DNA from: Tropicibacter sp. R16_0
GTDB taxonomy: Bacteria; Pseudomonadota; Alphaproteobacteria; Rhodobacterales; Rhodobacteraceae
DNA: 64,000 bases
Direction: 5' to 3'
Assembly: GCF_017743935.1 (NCBI RefSeq)
Contig: NZ_JAGHRE010000008.1
Span: forward strand, 62,001-126,000
The notes under the pieces were generated by a model, which saw only the letters and a program-made list of their open reading frames with translations, ran no database searches and had not been told where the DNA came from. A program made the position numbers and the translations under genes. This document shows, one piece after another, positions 45,329 to 54,689 of this stretch (the stretch's first letter is position 1; every line of letters starts with the position of its first letter).

Positions 45329-47266
45329 TTACCTCAACGCGCCTTCGGATTTCAGCTTGGCCGCCTTTTCGGCGTCATACCACCAGAAGTCCAACACACC
45401 GACGGCGTATTCCGGCAGGTTCTCCGGATGGTCATACTGATCCCAATAGGCGACCCAGCTTTTGTCGTTGTACCAGACCGGGACCATGATCCGTTCATAC
45501 CGCAGCGCACGGTCCAGGGCTTGCAGGGCGGCGGCCTCTTCTTCTTTGGTTGTGGTCACCAGAGAGCGTTCGATGATCGCATCTACCAGTGGGCTCGCCA
45601 GACCGGCGGGGTTGAACAGGCTGAATTCCGCCTCGCCCGAGCCATACATCTGCATCAGGCCGGTGCCAGCCGACAAAAAAGCGCGGTAGTTGTCGAACAC
45701 GATGTCATAATCTCGGTCGCGGTTGCGCAGCGTATATTGCGCCGAGTCGATCTTGTCGGGGCGCGCATCGACCCCCATCGCCACCAGGTTCTTGGCAAAA
45801 CCATCAATCACAGCGGTCAGCGTTGGCGATGACGACGAGGGATAGGGAATTTCCAGAACCAGCTTTTCGCCTGACGCGTTGCGGCGCATGCCATCATCAC
45901 CAACGGCCCACCCGGCCTCGTCCAGCAATTTCATCGCAGTCCGCAGGTTGCGGCGGTCATTCAGGCGCTTGGCCCGCGATTCATGGGCGCGCACGGACGG
46001 TTCGGTCAACATGTCAGCAGGCACAAGATCGCCGAGCGACTTGAGCAGTTCCAACTCGGCCCCTTCGGGCGCGCCTTGTGCCATGTGCGGAGCGTTCTCG
46101 ACAAAGGAATGACGCTGTTTGAACAACCCGTACTGCAGGGACTCGTTGGTCCATTCAAAGTTGAACGCAAGCGACAGCGCCTCGCGCACTCGTTTGTCCT
46201 GCAACGCAGGACGACCCAGGTTGAACACAAACCCGGTGGGTGTCGGCGGCGTCAGATCCGGAATTTCTTCGCGCTTGATCCAGCCTTTGGTAACGGCCGG
46301 AAAGTCATATTCGGTTGCCCACCGTTTCGAGTTCCCTTCACCACGGAAGGTATATTCACCTGCTTTGAACGCCTCGAACCCGGCGGTGTCATCGGCAAAA
46401 TACTCCACCCGGATGGTGTCGAAGTTGAACCGGCCCTTGTTGATCGGCAGGTCCTTGCCCCAATAGTCCGGGTTGCGTTTGTACACGATGCGGCGGTTCA
46501 CATCATAGCTGTCCAGCTGATAGGGCCCCGAACCGGGTGCAGCATCCAAACGCGGCTCGTCCAGCCGTGCGCCGGTTTCCTCATACCACGCCTTGGGAAA
46601 CACCGGCACGCCACCGGCTTGATCAATCAGGGAACGGCGCGAAATACCGGTGGCAAACGTGAATTTTACCGTGTGGTCGTCCAAAGCCTCAGCCGACAGG
46701 ATACGTTTCTTGACCGCTTGCGCGTATGACGGCAGCCCCTGCTCCAGGAACAGGTTGTGGCTGAACACCACGTCATGCGCGGTCACGGGCGAGCCGTCGG
46801 CAAACCGCGCTTCGGGACGCATGTAGAAGATCACCCAGGTTTTGCCTTCGTCATATTCCAGCCGTTCGGCAAGCAAACCATAGCTTTCGCCAATCTGATC
46901 TGCTGGCAGTGCACCTCCGGTCGCGGGCATCTCACCCAACAGGCTTTCATAAACCATCCAGGAATAGCGCCCTGCTCGCCCCTTGCGGCTGTAGGGATTC
47001 ATCGAATCAAAGGTGCCAGGAGCGGATACGGCGATTTCGCCACCTTTGGGCGCATCCGGGTTCACATAGTCGAAATGCTCGAAATCAGCCGGATAGCTTA
47101 GATCGCCGAAAAACGAATACCCGTGGCTTTCGATAATCTTGTCATCTTCGGCCCGCGCAAGGCCGGTGGCGGCAAGCAGCAAGCCGATCGACAATCCGAT
47201 CGCCCCCAGCACCTTTGGACGACTGTCCATTGAACGGGTTCGGGTCGCGACGCGGGGCGATGTCAT
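45329..47266 (-). CDS. yejA: peptide ABC transporter substrate-binding protein
   Basis: A 645-residue extracellular solute-binding protein family 5 member with a signal peptide ending near GLARA-EDD (residues about 15-40). It contains SAPGTFDSMNPYSRKG and FADGSPVTAHDVVFS, typical of the family. GGAGG 9 nt before the ATG supports the start; an internal ATG at 47230 is the alternative. First gene of yejABEF. Binding specificity for peptides is inferred from the family. Confidence 0.92.
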   Translation of the reverse strand: MTSPRVATRTRSMDSRPKVLGAIGLSIGLLLAATGLARAEDDKIIESHGYSFFGDLSYPADFEHFDYVNPDAPKGGEIAVSAPGTFDSMNPYSRKGRAGRYSWMVYESLLGEMPATGGALPADQIGESYGLLAERLEYDEGKTWVIFYMRPEARFADGSPVTAHDVVFSHNLFLEQGLPSYAQAVKKRILSAEALDDHTVKFTFATGISRRSLIDQAGGVPVFPKAWYEETGARLDEPRLDAAPGSGPYQLDSYDVNRRIVYKRNPDYWGKDLPINKGRFNFDTIRVEYFADDTAGFEAFKAGEYTFRGEGNSKRWATEYDFPAVTKGWIKREEIPDLTPPTPTGFVFNLGRPALQDKRVREALSLAFNFEWTNESLQYGLFKQRHSFVENAPHMAQGAPEGAELELLKSLGDLVPADMLTEPSVRAHESRAKRLNDRRNLRTAMKLLDEAGWAVGDDGMRRNASGEKLVLEIPYPSSSSPTLTAVIDGFAKNLVAMGVDARPDKIDSAQYTLRNRDRDYDIVFDNYRAFLSAGTGLMQMYGSGEAEFSLFNPAGLASPLVDAIIERSLVTTTKEEEAAALQALDRALRYERIMVPVWYNDKSWVAYWDQYDHPENLPEYAVGVLDFWWYDAEKAAKLKSEGALR

Positions 47267-47433
47267 CAGGCTCTACCTCCGTATGGGTCTATCTGTTCCT
47301 GCCAGAACATAGACCAATTTTTGTTGTTGCCAGCTAAAGGTCCAGCGGGGCGAGATTCAAGTTTAGAATGCGTGAACGCATTGTGAAGACATGTTCATGT
47401 GGCAGGAAATTGCGGATTTCGCGCGCCGAAACG

Positions 47434-47460
47434 AAAAAACCGCCACCCAAGGGGCAGCGG
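47434..47460 (-). terminator. terminator after the cytochrome c gene
   Basis: On the minus strand a 9-bp stem with two G-U pairs (47452-47460 with 47440-47448) is followed by TTTTTT, 27 bp after the stop. Confidence 0.75.
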
Positions 47461-47487
47461 CTTTCGAATTCTCAAGATGCGTGGCGC

Positions 47488-47994
47488 TTAGTTGTCCAGG
47501 CTGTCCAGATAGGCGATCAGGTTGACCCGGTCGCTTTGCTTTTTCAGGCCCGAGAAGCTCATCGAAGTGCCCGAAACGTCAGAGTTCGGCTTCAACAGGA
47601 AGGCATCAAGCGCCTCAGGCGTCCAATCGCCACCTTTGGCTTGCATCGCGCTGGAATAGCCAAATCCGGCCTCGGACGCGACGGCGCGGCCAACAACGCC
47701 ATAAAGGCTTGGGCCGGTGCCGTTTGCGCCAGCTTCCAACTTGTGGCAGGCCGAGCATTTCTTGAACACACGGGCGCCTTTGTCCACGTCGGCGGCCATC
47801 ATCAACTCGTCAAAGCTGACTTCTTCGCCAGTGCTGACTTCTTCGGCTGCCTGTTCGGTATCAATCACGTACGAGGCTTCGCCGTGGCCCCCCACGTTGT
47901 AAATCATCATGGCGGCCCATTTGCCAAGAAGAAGCACCAGGAAGGCGCCAAGCAGGCCTGCTGCGGCCTTGGTAACTGTCATCGTGTCGAACAT
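47488..47994 (-). CDS. cycM: membrane-anchored c-type cytochrome (CycM/cy type)
   Basis: A 168-residue cytochrome c with an uncleaved N-terminal membrane anchor (residues about 8-30), an acidic linker, and the haem motif CSACH at 80-84, with the distal methionine in GTSMSFSGL. It carries electrons between the bc1 complex and terminal oxidases. Upstream AGC- and ATG-starts are possible, but MFDTMTVTKAAAG fits known members. It stands alone between terminator and pheA, divergent from pheA. Confidence 0.9.
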   Translation of the reverse strand: MFDTMTVTKAAAGLLGAFLVLLLGKWAAMMIYNVGGHGEASYVIDTEQAAEEVSTGEEVSFDELMMAADVDKGARVFKKCSACHKLEAGANGTGPSLYGVVGRAVASEAGFGYSSAMQAKGGDWTPEALDAFLLKPNSDVSGTSMSFSGLKKQSDRVNLIAYLDSLDN

Positions 47995-48114
47995 TGATCG
48001 CGAGTCCATTTCAGCTGTCTGGGCGGGTGTCTAAGGGTTCCCCTTGCAAGAGGCAAGGTATAGACACCGCGACTAAACGCCCAATTCAAGAACTTGTTGC
48101 ACGGAAACCGACAA

Positions 48115-48948
48115 ATGACCAACCGCATTGCCTTTCAGGGAGAGCCCGGCGCTTACAGCCACGAGGCTTGCCGCGACGCCCGCCCCGATATGGAGGCGCT
48201 GCCGTGTCGCACGTTCGAAGACGTGATCGAGGCCGTTCGGACGGGCGAGGCCGACCTGGCCATGTTGCCGGTCGAGAACACTACCTATGGTCGCGTGGCC
48301 GACATTCACCGCCTGTTGCCGCACAGCGGATTGCACATCATTGATGAAGCATTTGTGCGTGTTCACATCAATTTGCTGGCAGTTCCGGGTGCAACTCTGT
48401 CCGACGTGACCGAGGCACACTCGCATCTTGTGCTGCTGCCGCAGTGCGAAAAGTTTCTACGCGAAAACAACATCCGGGGCCGTGTCAGCCCTGACAACGC
48501 ACGTGCCGCGCGCGAGGTTGCCGAAGCAGGCGACATCCATTCCGCCGCCCTGGCCAGTGAACTGGCGGGCGAGATTTATGGCTTGGATGTTTTGGCGCGC
48601 CATATCGAAGACCATGGAGACAACACCACACGGTTCCTTGTGATGTCGCCCGAAGCCGACGAATCACGTCGCGGCGATCAAGGCATGATCACCAGCTTTG
48701 TCTTTCAGGTCCGCAACATCCCGGCGGCGCTGTACAAGGCAATGGGTGGGTTTGCCACCAATGGCGTCAACATGATCAAGCTGGAAAGCTATATGGTGGG
48801 TGGTCGCTTTACCGCGACACAGTTCTATGCCGACATCGAAGGGCATCCCGACGATGCCAATGTCCGCCTTGCCATGGACGAGTTGGGGTATTTCACCACC
48901 AACGTCGAGGTTCTGGGCGTCTATCCGGCTGCACGCAAGCGTCACTGA
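48115..48948 (+). CDS. pheA: prephenate dehydratase
   Basis: Converts prephenate to phenylpyruvate in phenylalanine synthesis. The 277-residue protein begins MTNRIAFQGEPGAYSH, has the catalytic-domain motif NTTRFLVM (residues about 170-178), and a C-terminal ACT domain with ESYMVGG for phenylalanine feedback inhibition. No chorismate mutase domain is fused. The chosen ATG has GGAAA about 9 nt upstream; a longer reading of 7 codons is less likely. Its 3' end overlaps the EamA gene by 7 bp, convergent. Confidence 0.94.
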   Translation: MTNRIAFQGEPGAYSHEACRDARPDMEALPCRTFEDVIEAVRTGEADLAMLPVENTTYGRVADIHRLLPHSGLHIIDEAFVRVHINLLAVPGATLSDVTEAHSHLVLLPQCEKFLRENNIRGRVSPDNARAAREVAEAGDIHSAALASELAGEIYGLDVLARHIEDHGDNTTRFLVMSPEADESRRGDQGMITSFVFQVRNIPAALYKAMGGFATNGVNMIKLESYMVGGRFTATQFYADIEGHPDDANVRLAMDELGYFTTNVEVLGVYPAARKRH

Positions 48949-49808
48949 TCCCCCGACACCCGGATCAGCAACACGCCCCCTGCTATGATCAACCCCGCGC
49001 CGAGCAGCACGCCCGGCCCGGGAACCTCGGAAAATGCGACGACGCCTAGCAGGGCTGCAAAGACCAGCCATGTATAGTCCACCGGTCCCAGGATCGAGAC
49101 GGGTGCCAGCCTGTATCCGCGGATGACACAATATTGGGCCGAGATCGCCAAGGGCCCAAGCGCACAGCACAACACAAACTGCCCCAAGCTCATGGAGGTC
49201 CACGACAAGATCGCGGGGATCGCCATCAGCCAGATGCCAAAAAAATTGACGTAAAGCAGGACCGTGAGCGGTGCCTCGCTTTGGGACAACCTGCGGATCA
49301 ACAAAGCCTCAAGCGCCAGCAGGACGGCCCCGGCCAGCGCAATTGCCGATGGCCACATTGTGCTGCCGCCCTGAAATGCGCCTTGTGCTTGAACAACCAA
49401 ACCCGCCCCAAGCGTCGAAACAGCCACCGCAGCCCAATGACCAAGCGAAACGTGTTCCTTCAACACCAGCGCGCCAAGAACGACCACAATCACCACGTTC
49501 AGCAATCCGATGGCGGTGGCATCCATGATCGGCATCATTGCGGACGACTGAATGACAGCGACCCCGGCCGAACACCCCAAAATTGCGCGCAACAAATGGG
49601 CCGCCGGTTGACGGCTTTGAAACCTGCGCAGGGATCCCCCTGACCATGCCAACATCACGACCGTTGCAAACCCACCAAGATACCTCAAACAAACGATCTG
49701 AAACGACGAAATTGTCCCACCAGAAAACTTGGCCGAAGCATAGACCAATGTGAACAGCGCCGTGCCTGCCAGAACCCAACCCACCGCTACCGCCGTATTG
49801 GTCACCAT
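48942..49808 (-). CDS. DMT superfamily (EamA) transporter
   Basis: A 288-residue protein with about ten membrane spans in two EamA repeats, MVTNTAVAVGWVLAGTALFTLVYASAKF. Substrate unknown. It is divergent from the LysR gene at 49899, with 90 bp between, so control by that regulator is likely. It resembles the EamA transporters at 6724 and 61932 only at family level. Confidence 0.87.
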   Translation of the reverse strand: MVTNTAVAVGWVLAGTALFTLVYASAKFSGGTISSFQIVCLRYLGGFATVVMLAWSGGSLRRFQSRQPAAHLLRAILGCSAGVAVIQSSAMMPIMDATAIGLLNVVIVVVLGALVLKEHVSLGHWAAVAVSTLGAGLVVQAQGAFQGGSTMWPSAIALAGAVLLALEALLIRRLSQSEAPLTVLLYVNFFGIWLMAIPAILSWTSMSLGQFVLCCALGPLAISAQYCVIRGYRLAPVSILGPVDYTWLVFAALLGVVAFSEVPGPGVLLGAGLIIAGGVLLIRVSGDQ

Positions 49809-49898
49809 CCCTTTAACTCCTTGAAATTTTCAGAAACGATGCCTCCACTCGTGCAATGAAAACAAAGCAATGAAACTCACACCAATTGAGATTTTTTG

Positions 49899-50756
49899 AT
49901 GCAAACTCAGGTCTCACTGAACGCCGTGCGCGTTTTTGCACTCACCGCGCGCCACATGAGCGTGACGAAAGCAGCAGCTGCGCTGAACGTGTCACCCGGT
50001 GCGGTCAGCCATCAGATCAAAGCGTTGGAAGGCGCGCTTGGCGTGCAACTCTTCTCGCGCAGCAACAATGCGCTGTCCCTGACGCCAGATGGCGCGCGCT
50101 TTGCCGATGGCATTCAACCGGGCTTGGATATCCTGGACCAATCCATTCAATCCGTGACGCGTGGCGCCAACGAATTGAACCTGAACGTGTCCTTGACGCT
50201 GGCCATGCGATGGCTGGTGCCGCGCCTTGAGCGGTTCAAAGCACGTCATCCAAGGGCGCGCATTCGCATCGAAACGCATTCCGGCGACGTGCCGCCTGAT
50301 AGTGCATCTGCTGATATCACCATTTGCTATTGCAGAGGGATGCCTGATGAAAAGGCGGATGTCCTGATGCTGGATTGCAGCCAACCGCTGGTGTCACCTA
50401 CCCTGTTGGAACGCTTGGGTTCTGACATTTCAGGTATACCTGCGCTGCAATGCGCCAGGGACAATTGGGACTGGCACGACTGGCAAGCAGCGGCGGGCTT
50501 GGCTGATCGGCAATTGAGCTTTGATGCACGTTTCGATCTGGATGATGCAGCCGTCCGCGCAGCCGTCGCAGGGATGGGAATGGTTCTGTCACCGTCGTTC
50601 ATGGCGCAGGACGACCTAGATACAGGCCGCTTGGTTCCTTTGCCCGGGGTCCCAGCCGTACCATTAGGCCATTATCGTATCCAGCTTGGTCCACGCGACA
50701 CCGGACTGCGCAAACAGTTCTGTGATTGGCTGCGCAAAGAAGCAGGCAAAGCGTAG
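49899..50756 (+). CDS. LysR family regulator, GcvA-like
   Basis: A 285-residue regulator with MQTQVSLNAVRVFALTARHMSVTKAAAALNVSPGAVSHQI at the N-terminus, a typical helix-turn-helix, and an effector-binding domain. The ATG at 49899 is preceded by TTG at 49896 in the same frame; either start is possible. Divergent from the EamA transporter, which is the probable target. Confidence 0.87.
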   Translation: MQTQVSLNAVRVFALTARHMSVTKAAAALNVSPGAVSHQIKALEGALGVQLFSRSNNALSLTPDGARFADGIQPGLDILDQSIQSVTRGANELNLNVSLTLAMRWLVPRLERFKARHPRARIRIETHSGDVPPDSASADITICYCRGMPDEKADVLMLDCSQPLVSPTLLERLGSDISGIPALQCARDNWDWHDWQAAAGLADRQLSFDARFDLDDAAVRAAVAGMGMVLSPSFMAQDDLDTGRLVPLPGVPAVPLGHYRIQLGPRDTGLRKQFCDWLRKEAGKA

Positions 50757-50758
50757 GT

Positions 50759-51226
50759 TCAAGCCAAACGGGACTGTCGCCGCTCGATCTCTTTCGCCAT
50801 ATCTGCCAGTCGCAGTTTGAACTTTTTGTTCAGGCTGTTGCGGGCAAGCTTCAGCGATTGCAAAAACAACCGGGCGGCCAATGTGTTGGCTGTGAGTTTA
50901 ACGTCGATGCTCAATCTGGTCCGGCGCGGCGACAGGGCCAACAGCTCGATAACGCAGTCGCCGTTGATCCCCTTGCTGCGCGAATCGAACCGCATGAGCG
51001 AAGGTTCCACAAACTCTGCCAAGGTGATGTGCATATCCCGAGGTTTTCCACGCAGAGAGAAGGTGGTGTCCCATGCCAGTCCTGGCGCGATTGGATTCAC
51101 GCTCCCAACACGTCGAACCTCGATCCCCCGGCGAATTGCCGAACGCTCGAAGCTCTCGAATTCCGAGACCGAAGCAAAGACGTTGCCGATCGGCGCTTCG
51201 ATATCTTCCTTACCCGAAAACTGCAT
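50759..51226 (-). CDS. SRPBCC family protein
   Basis: A 155-residue protein of the START/Bet v1-like ligand-binding fold: MQFSGKEDIEAPIGNVFASVSEFESFER at the start, a strand-rich middle and a C-terminal helix ending KFKLRLADMAKEIERR. No catalytic motif is visible; a lipid or hydrophobic-ligand role is a guess. It converges on the LysR gene with 2 bp between stops, and its start is 35 bp from the nudC stop on the same strand, so it may share a transcript with nudC. Confidence 0.72.
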   Translation of the reverse strand: MQFSGKEDIEAPIGNVFASVSEFESFERSAIRRGIEVRRVGSVNPIAPGLAWDTTFSLRGKPRDMHITLAEFVEPSLMRFDSRSKGINGDCVIELLALSPRRTRLSIDVKLTANTLAARLFLQSLKLARNSLNKKFKLRLADMAKEIERRQSRLA

Positions 51227-51261
51227 GTCGCCCCATTGATCCTCTTTGGTAAATTGTCGTC

Positions 51262-52245
51262 TTAATCCAGCGTATCTGCAAGCCAGTTTTCCAAAAGGAA
51301 ATGCGCAATAGCCCCTTCGCGGGCTGGTAGAATCTTTGGGTGCTCCCCCGCAAACGCCCGCATCATGTCCTGTCGTGTCACCCAGATTGCATCTTCAATC
51401 TCGACCGGATCGATCTTGATTTCATGTGAAAGTGCCTCTCCGGCACATCCAAACATCAGGGACGACGGGAACGGCCAGGGTTGGCTGGACAAGTAATCGA
51501 CCTGTCCGACTTTCACACCAGCCTCTTCCATGACTTCACGTCGCACGGCGGCCTCAAGCGTTTCGCCGGGTTCCACAAAACCGGCCAAAAGCGAATACAT
51601 CCCTTCAGGCCATCCCGGCGAGCGACCCATCAGCACCGAGTCCCCGTGGGTAATCAACATGATCACAACCGGATCGGTGCGCGGGAAATGCTGCGCACCG
51701 CACGCGTCGCATGAGCGCTGCCACCCGGCTTGCACAATCTCGCTCGCGGCACCGCAACGGGCGCAAAACTGATGTGTTTCGTGCCAACCGATCACCGCTT
51801 TGGCCGTGGCCGCCAGTTCGGCATCTCGCGGGGACAGTCGGGTCATGATCCGGCGCAACTCGGCAAAAACATGCCCTGGAGGGCAGTCTGGATGCTGCTG
51901 CTCGGTGCGATCCACAAAAGCGCCAACCGAGCTGATGTCTTGCCCCACAGGTTCCCACCCCGAGATATCAAGAGCAAAGCTGGGGGCGCCATCATCTTCG
52001 AACCCCAAAAAGATAATTTCCTCGGCGGCCGTCTGATACCCGGCCTTCAAGATCGGATGCGCCATCGTCACCCATGAAAGCTTGTCCAGCCGGTCACCAT
52101 AAACCATCACCTTGCCGCGCCATAGAAGCATGCAAGCCGCCTGTGGGTGTTGCCGAGCTTCGGTCAGCGCCACGACATCATTTCGGATATGTGCGGCCCG
52201 ATTCAAACCCGACCCGCCAAAAGTAACCTGCTCTGCCCGCTTCAC
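51262..52245 (-). CDS. nudC: NAD(+)/NADH diphosphatase
   Basis: A 327-residue Nudix hydrolase that splits NAD(H) and removes NAD caps from RNA. It has a zinc ribbon (CARCG and CDACG near residue 170), the Nudix box GFVEPGETLEAAVRREVMEE near 226, and SQPWPFPSSLM, which is specific to the NudC group. N-terminal NUDIX-like domain is present. Divergent from the phosphodiesterase gene at 52461. Confidence 0.92.
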   Translation of the reverse strand: MKRAEQVTFGGSGLNRAAHIRNDVVALTEARQHPQAACMLLWRGKVMVYGDRLDKLSWVTMAHPILKAGYQTAAEEIIFLGFEDDGAPSFALDISGWEPVGQDISSVGAFVDRTEQQHPDCPPGHVFAELRRIMTRLSPRDAELAATAKAVIGWHETHQFCARCGAASEIVQAGWQRSCDACGAQHFPRTDPVVIMLITHGDSVLMGRSPGWPEGMYSLLAGFVEPGETLEAAVRREVMEEAGVKVGQVDYLSSQPWPFPSSLMFGCAGEALSHEIKIDPVEIEDAIWVTRQDMMRAFAGEHPKILPAREGAIAHFLLENWLADTLD

Positions 52246-52460
52246 TTTGCGCCTCCCGTTCCCTTGACCAGAACTTCTTAAAGCCTTGAGCGTCTACCAC
52301 AACCCGCTTGACGGAATATGACCTGAGCACCCACAATTGACGCAACTTAGGATCACATCTGACACAAATTGAAAGCTACTAAGTCCTTGTTAAGGATTTA
52401 CATTTCCGAGCTCTGATAGAAACAACAACTTTAACGCGAAAAAACTAAACATTGGACGAC

Positions 52461-54368
52461 ATGACACCAAGACAAAGCTCTTCGTCGACAGGAATGGATG
52501 TCTGCCCAGCAGGTCAAACAGCACAGTTGCGTATTCTGGCAACCAGTGACCTTCACATGAATCTGTCCAGTTTTGACTATTACGCGGACCGACCTGACCC
52601 TTCGATTGGAATGACCCGCGTTGCAACCCTGATCCGCACCGCACGCCAGAGTGCTGAAAAGGCGCTCGTTGTGCTTGTCGACAACGGGGACAGCATGCAG
52701 GGCACGCCGATCGGTGATCTCGCCGCCCAAGACACGTCACAACGTCATCCCCTCATGGCAGCGTTCGAAGCGCTGAATTACGATGCAATCGGTCTGGGAA
52801 ACCACGACTTCAACTTCGGCTTGGACACGCTGGGGCGAATTTTGGACGACGCCCAGTGCCCGGTGGTTTGCTCTAACGTCAGCGCCATTGATGGCACCCG
52901 GTTGAACTGGCGCCCCCAAACCACCCTTGAACGCACAATCACGGCAAGCGGTCGGGATTGGCCCATCCGGATCGGCATTTTATCCGTTTTGCCGCCCCAG
53001 ACTTTGGCTTGGGACACGCATCACCTACGGGACCGGGTTCGAATTTCAGACATCGTCTTGACCGCCCGTGACACAGCGCGGGACCTACGGCGGCATGGTT
53101 GCGATCTGGTGATTGCGCTGGCCCACACCGGTCTGGCGACGGGCCCTGAGCTGCCAAATGCTGAAAACGCAGCCATAGCACTTGCCGAGGTGGCGGATGT
53201 CGATGCCTTGATCACAGGGCACACGCACCTGCACCTTCCGGGGGCCGCACACAACGGAATGGCCAATGTCGATGCGAATGCGGGCACAATCCATTGCAAG
53301 CCAGCGGTTATGCCAGGGTCGGCGGGCTCTCATCTGGGTCTGATTGATCTAGATGTGACGGCAGATGGCAAAGGCGGTTGGACCGTCGCATCGCACCACA
53401 GCAAACTGCTGCCAATTTCCCGGCCAACAGCCCAAAGCGCGCTGAAATCGCTTGCGGATGAAGACCCCGAACTGCAGCAGTTGTTTCGCCCCCACCACCT
53501 GCAAACTCGTCAAAGCATGCAGGAGCCGGTTGGGAAAACCGCAAACCCCTTGCACAGCTTCTTCTCGTTCTTTGCTCCGGATCGCGGGTTGGCCTTGGTT
53601 GCCGAAGCACAAGCGGCAGCTTTGCGAGAGTATCAGTCTTCGACGTCGGCCCGGGATCTGCCCTTGCTGTCAGCGGCTGCGCCGTCCAAATTTGGCGGAC
53701 GGGCCGGGCCGCTCAGATACACCGATGTGCCTGCGGGCGTTGTGTCGATGCGGCATGTCGCGGATCTTCATGTGTTTCCAAATGAACTCAGCGCCGTGAT
53801 TGCGACCGGCAAGCAGATTCGGGAATGGCTGGAGATGTCTGCGAGCGTCTTCAACCAAATTTCCCCCGGCACCTCACACATGCCGCTGCGGAACGGCGAG
53901 CATCCCGGTCACAATTTTGATGTCCTTCACGGATTGACCTATCAGATTGATCTGACGCCCCCCGCCCGGTTCGATCTGCTCGGCACACTTCTGAACCCCG
54001 ATCATCACCGCATTCGAAACCTGCGCCATCATAACCACCCGGTTGAAGACGATCAAAAGTTTGCCGTGGCTTTGACGAATTACCGCGCCAATGGGGGCGG
54101 AAACTTTGCAGCGCTCAAGGATGTCGAACCGATTCCGGTGCCGTCCCATCGAATTCAGCAGTTGGTCCGCGACTATGTGGCGAACAAGTTGCCGCCAGAA
54201 CCGCAATTTGCAGGGTCCTGCTGGCAATTGGCAAGTATCCCGAACACCCGAGTTCTTGAGCTCACCGGCCCTGCCGCACGACACCATTTGCACGAACTCC
54301 CCTCGGGGCTGGCCAAAGACCTTGGGCTCAACGATGAAGGCTTCTTGCAACTGTCGATCGCCCTGTGA
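52461..54368 (+). CDS. 2',3'-cyclic-nucleotide 2'-phosphodiesterase/3'-nucleotidase-like protein
   Basis: A 635-residue metallophosphoesterase with a 5'-nucleotidase C-terminal domain. Metal motifs: ATSDLHMN, DNGDSMQGTP, GNHDFNFG, AHTG and GHTH; the C-terminal domain has RTNYRANGGGNFAAL-like residues that bind the base. The E. coli homologue CpdB is periplasmic with a signal peptide; here the N-terminus shows none, so the enzyme may be cytoplasmic or exported another way. Start choice is uncertain (TTG 52452, ATG 52461, ATG 52494). It ends just before the SRP RNA gene. Confidence 0.85.
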   Translation: MTPRQSSSSTGMDVCPAGQTAQLRILATSDLHMNLSSFDYYADRPDPSIGMTRVATLIRTARQSAEKALVVLVDNGDSMQGTPIGDLAAQDTSQRHPLMAAFEALNYDAIGLGNHDFNFGLDTLGRILDDAQCPVVCSNVSAIDGTRLNWRPQTTLERTITASGRDWPIRIGILSVLPPQTLAWDTHHLRDRVRISDIVLTARDTARDLRRHGCDLVIALAHTGLATGPELPNAENAAIALAEVADVDALITGHTHLHLPGAAHNGMANVDANAGTIHCKPAVMPGSAGSHLGLIDLDVTADGKGGWTVASHHSKLLPISRPTAQSALKSLADEDPELQQLFRPHHLQTRQSMQEPVGKTANPLHSFFSFFAPDRGLALVAEAQAAALREYQSSTSARDLPLLSAAAPSKFGGRAGPLRYTDVPAGVVSMRHVADLHVFPNELSAVIATGKQIREWLEMSASVFNQISPGTSHMPLRNGEHPGHNFDVLHGLTYQIDLTPPARFDLLGTLLNPDHHRIRNLRHHNHPVEDDQKFAVALTNYRANGGGNFAALKDVEPIPVPSHRIQQLVRDYVANKLPPEPQFAGSCWQLASIPNTRVLELTGPAARHHLHELPSGLAKDLGLNDEGFLQLSIAL

Positions 54369-54409
54369 CCGGTGTCTTGTCATTTCTCGCACCAACCCCT
54401 ATATCGGCG

Positions 54410-54507
54410 GTGAGAGGTTGGCGCGGGCGAGCGCCTCGCCAACCTGGTCAGGTCCGGAAGGAAGCAGCCACAACGAGCCCCGCTTGGGTCGATGTCCAAC
54501 CTCTCAC
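54410..54507 (+). ncRNA. ffs: signal recognition particle RNA, 4.5S type
   Basis: A 98-nt hairpin RNA. The closing stem GTGAGAGGTTGG (54410-54421) pairs with 54496-54507. The conserved apical loop GGTCAGGTCCGGAAGGAAGCAGCC contains the SRP54/Ffh-binding internal loop and GGAA tetraloop. It pairs with Ffh for co-translational membrane targeting. Ends are judged from the stem. Confidence 0.95.
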
Positions 54508-54689
54508 TTGATCCATCCCGGATCACATTGATGACCACTCAGCCCAAGGAGGGACTTTATGATTGTAGTTGCATCCCCTCGGGCAGAGACCGTCTGAACC
54601 AAAGCTTTCCCGTTTCTGCCTGACACACTGACGCAGTCGCGCGCTTGGCCGCCACTGCGGTTTGTTTGCATTCTGCAACAGGTAGACCG

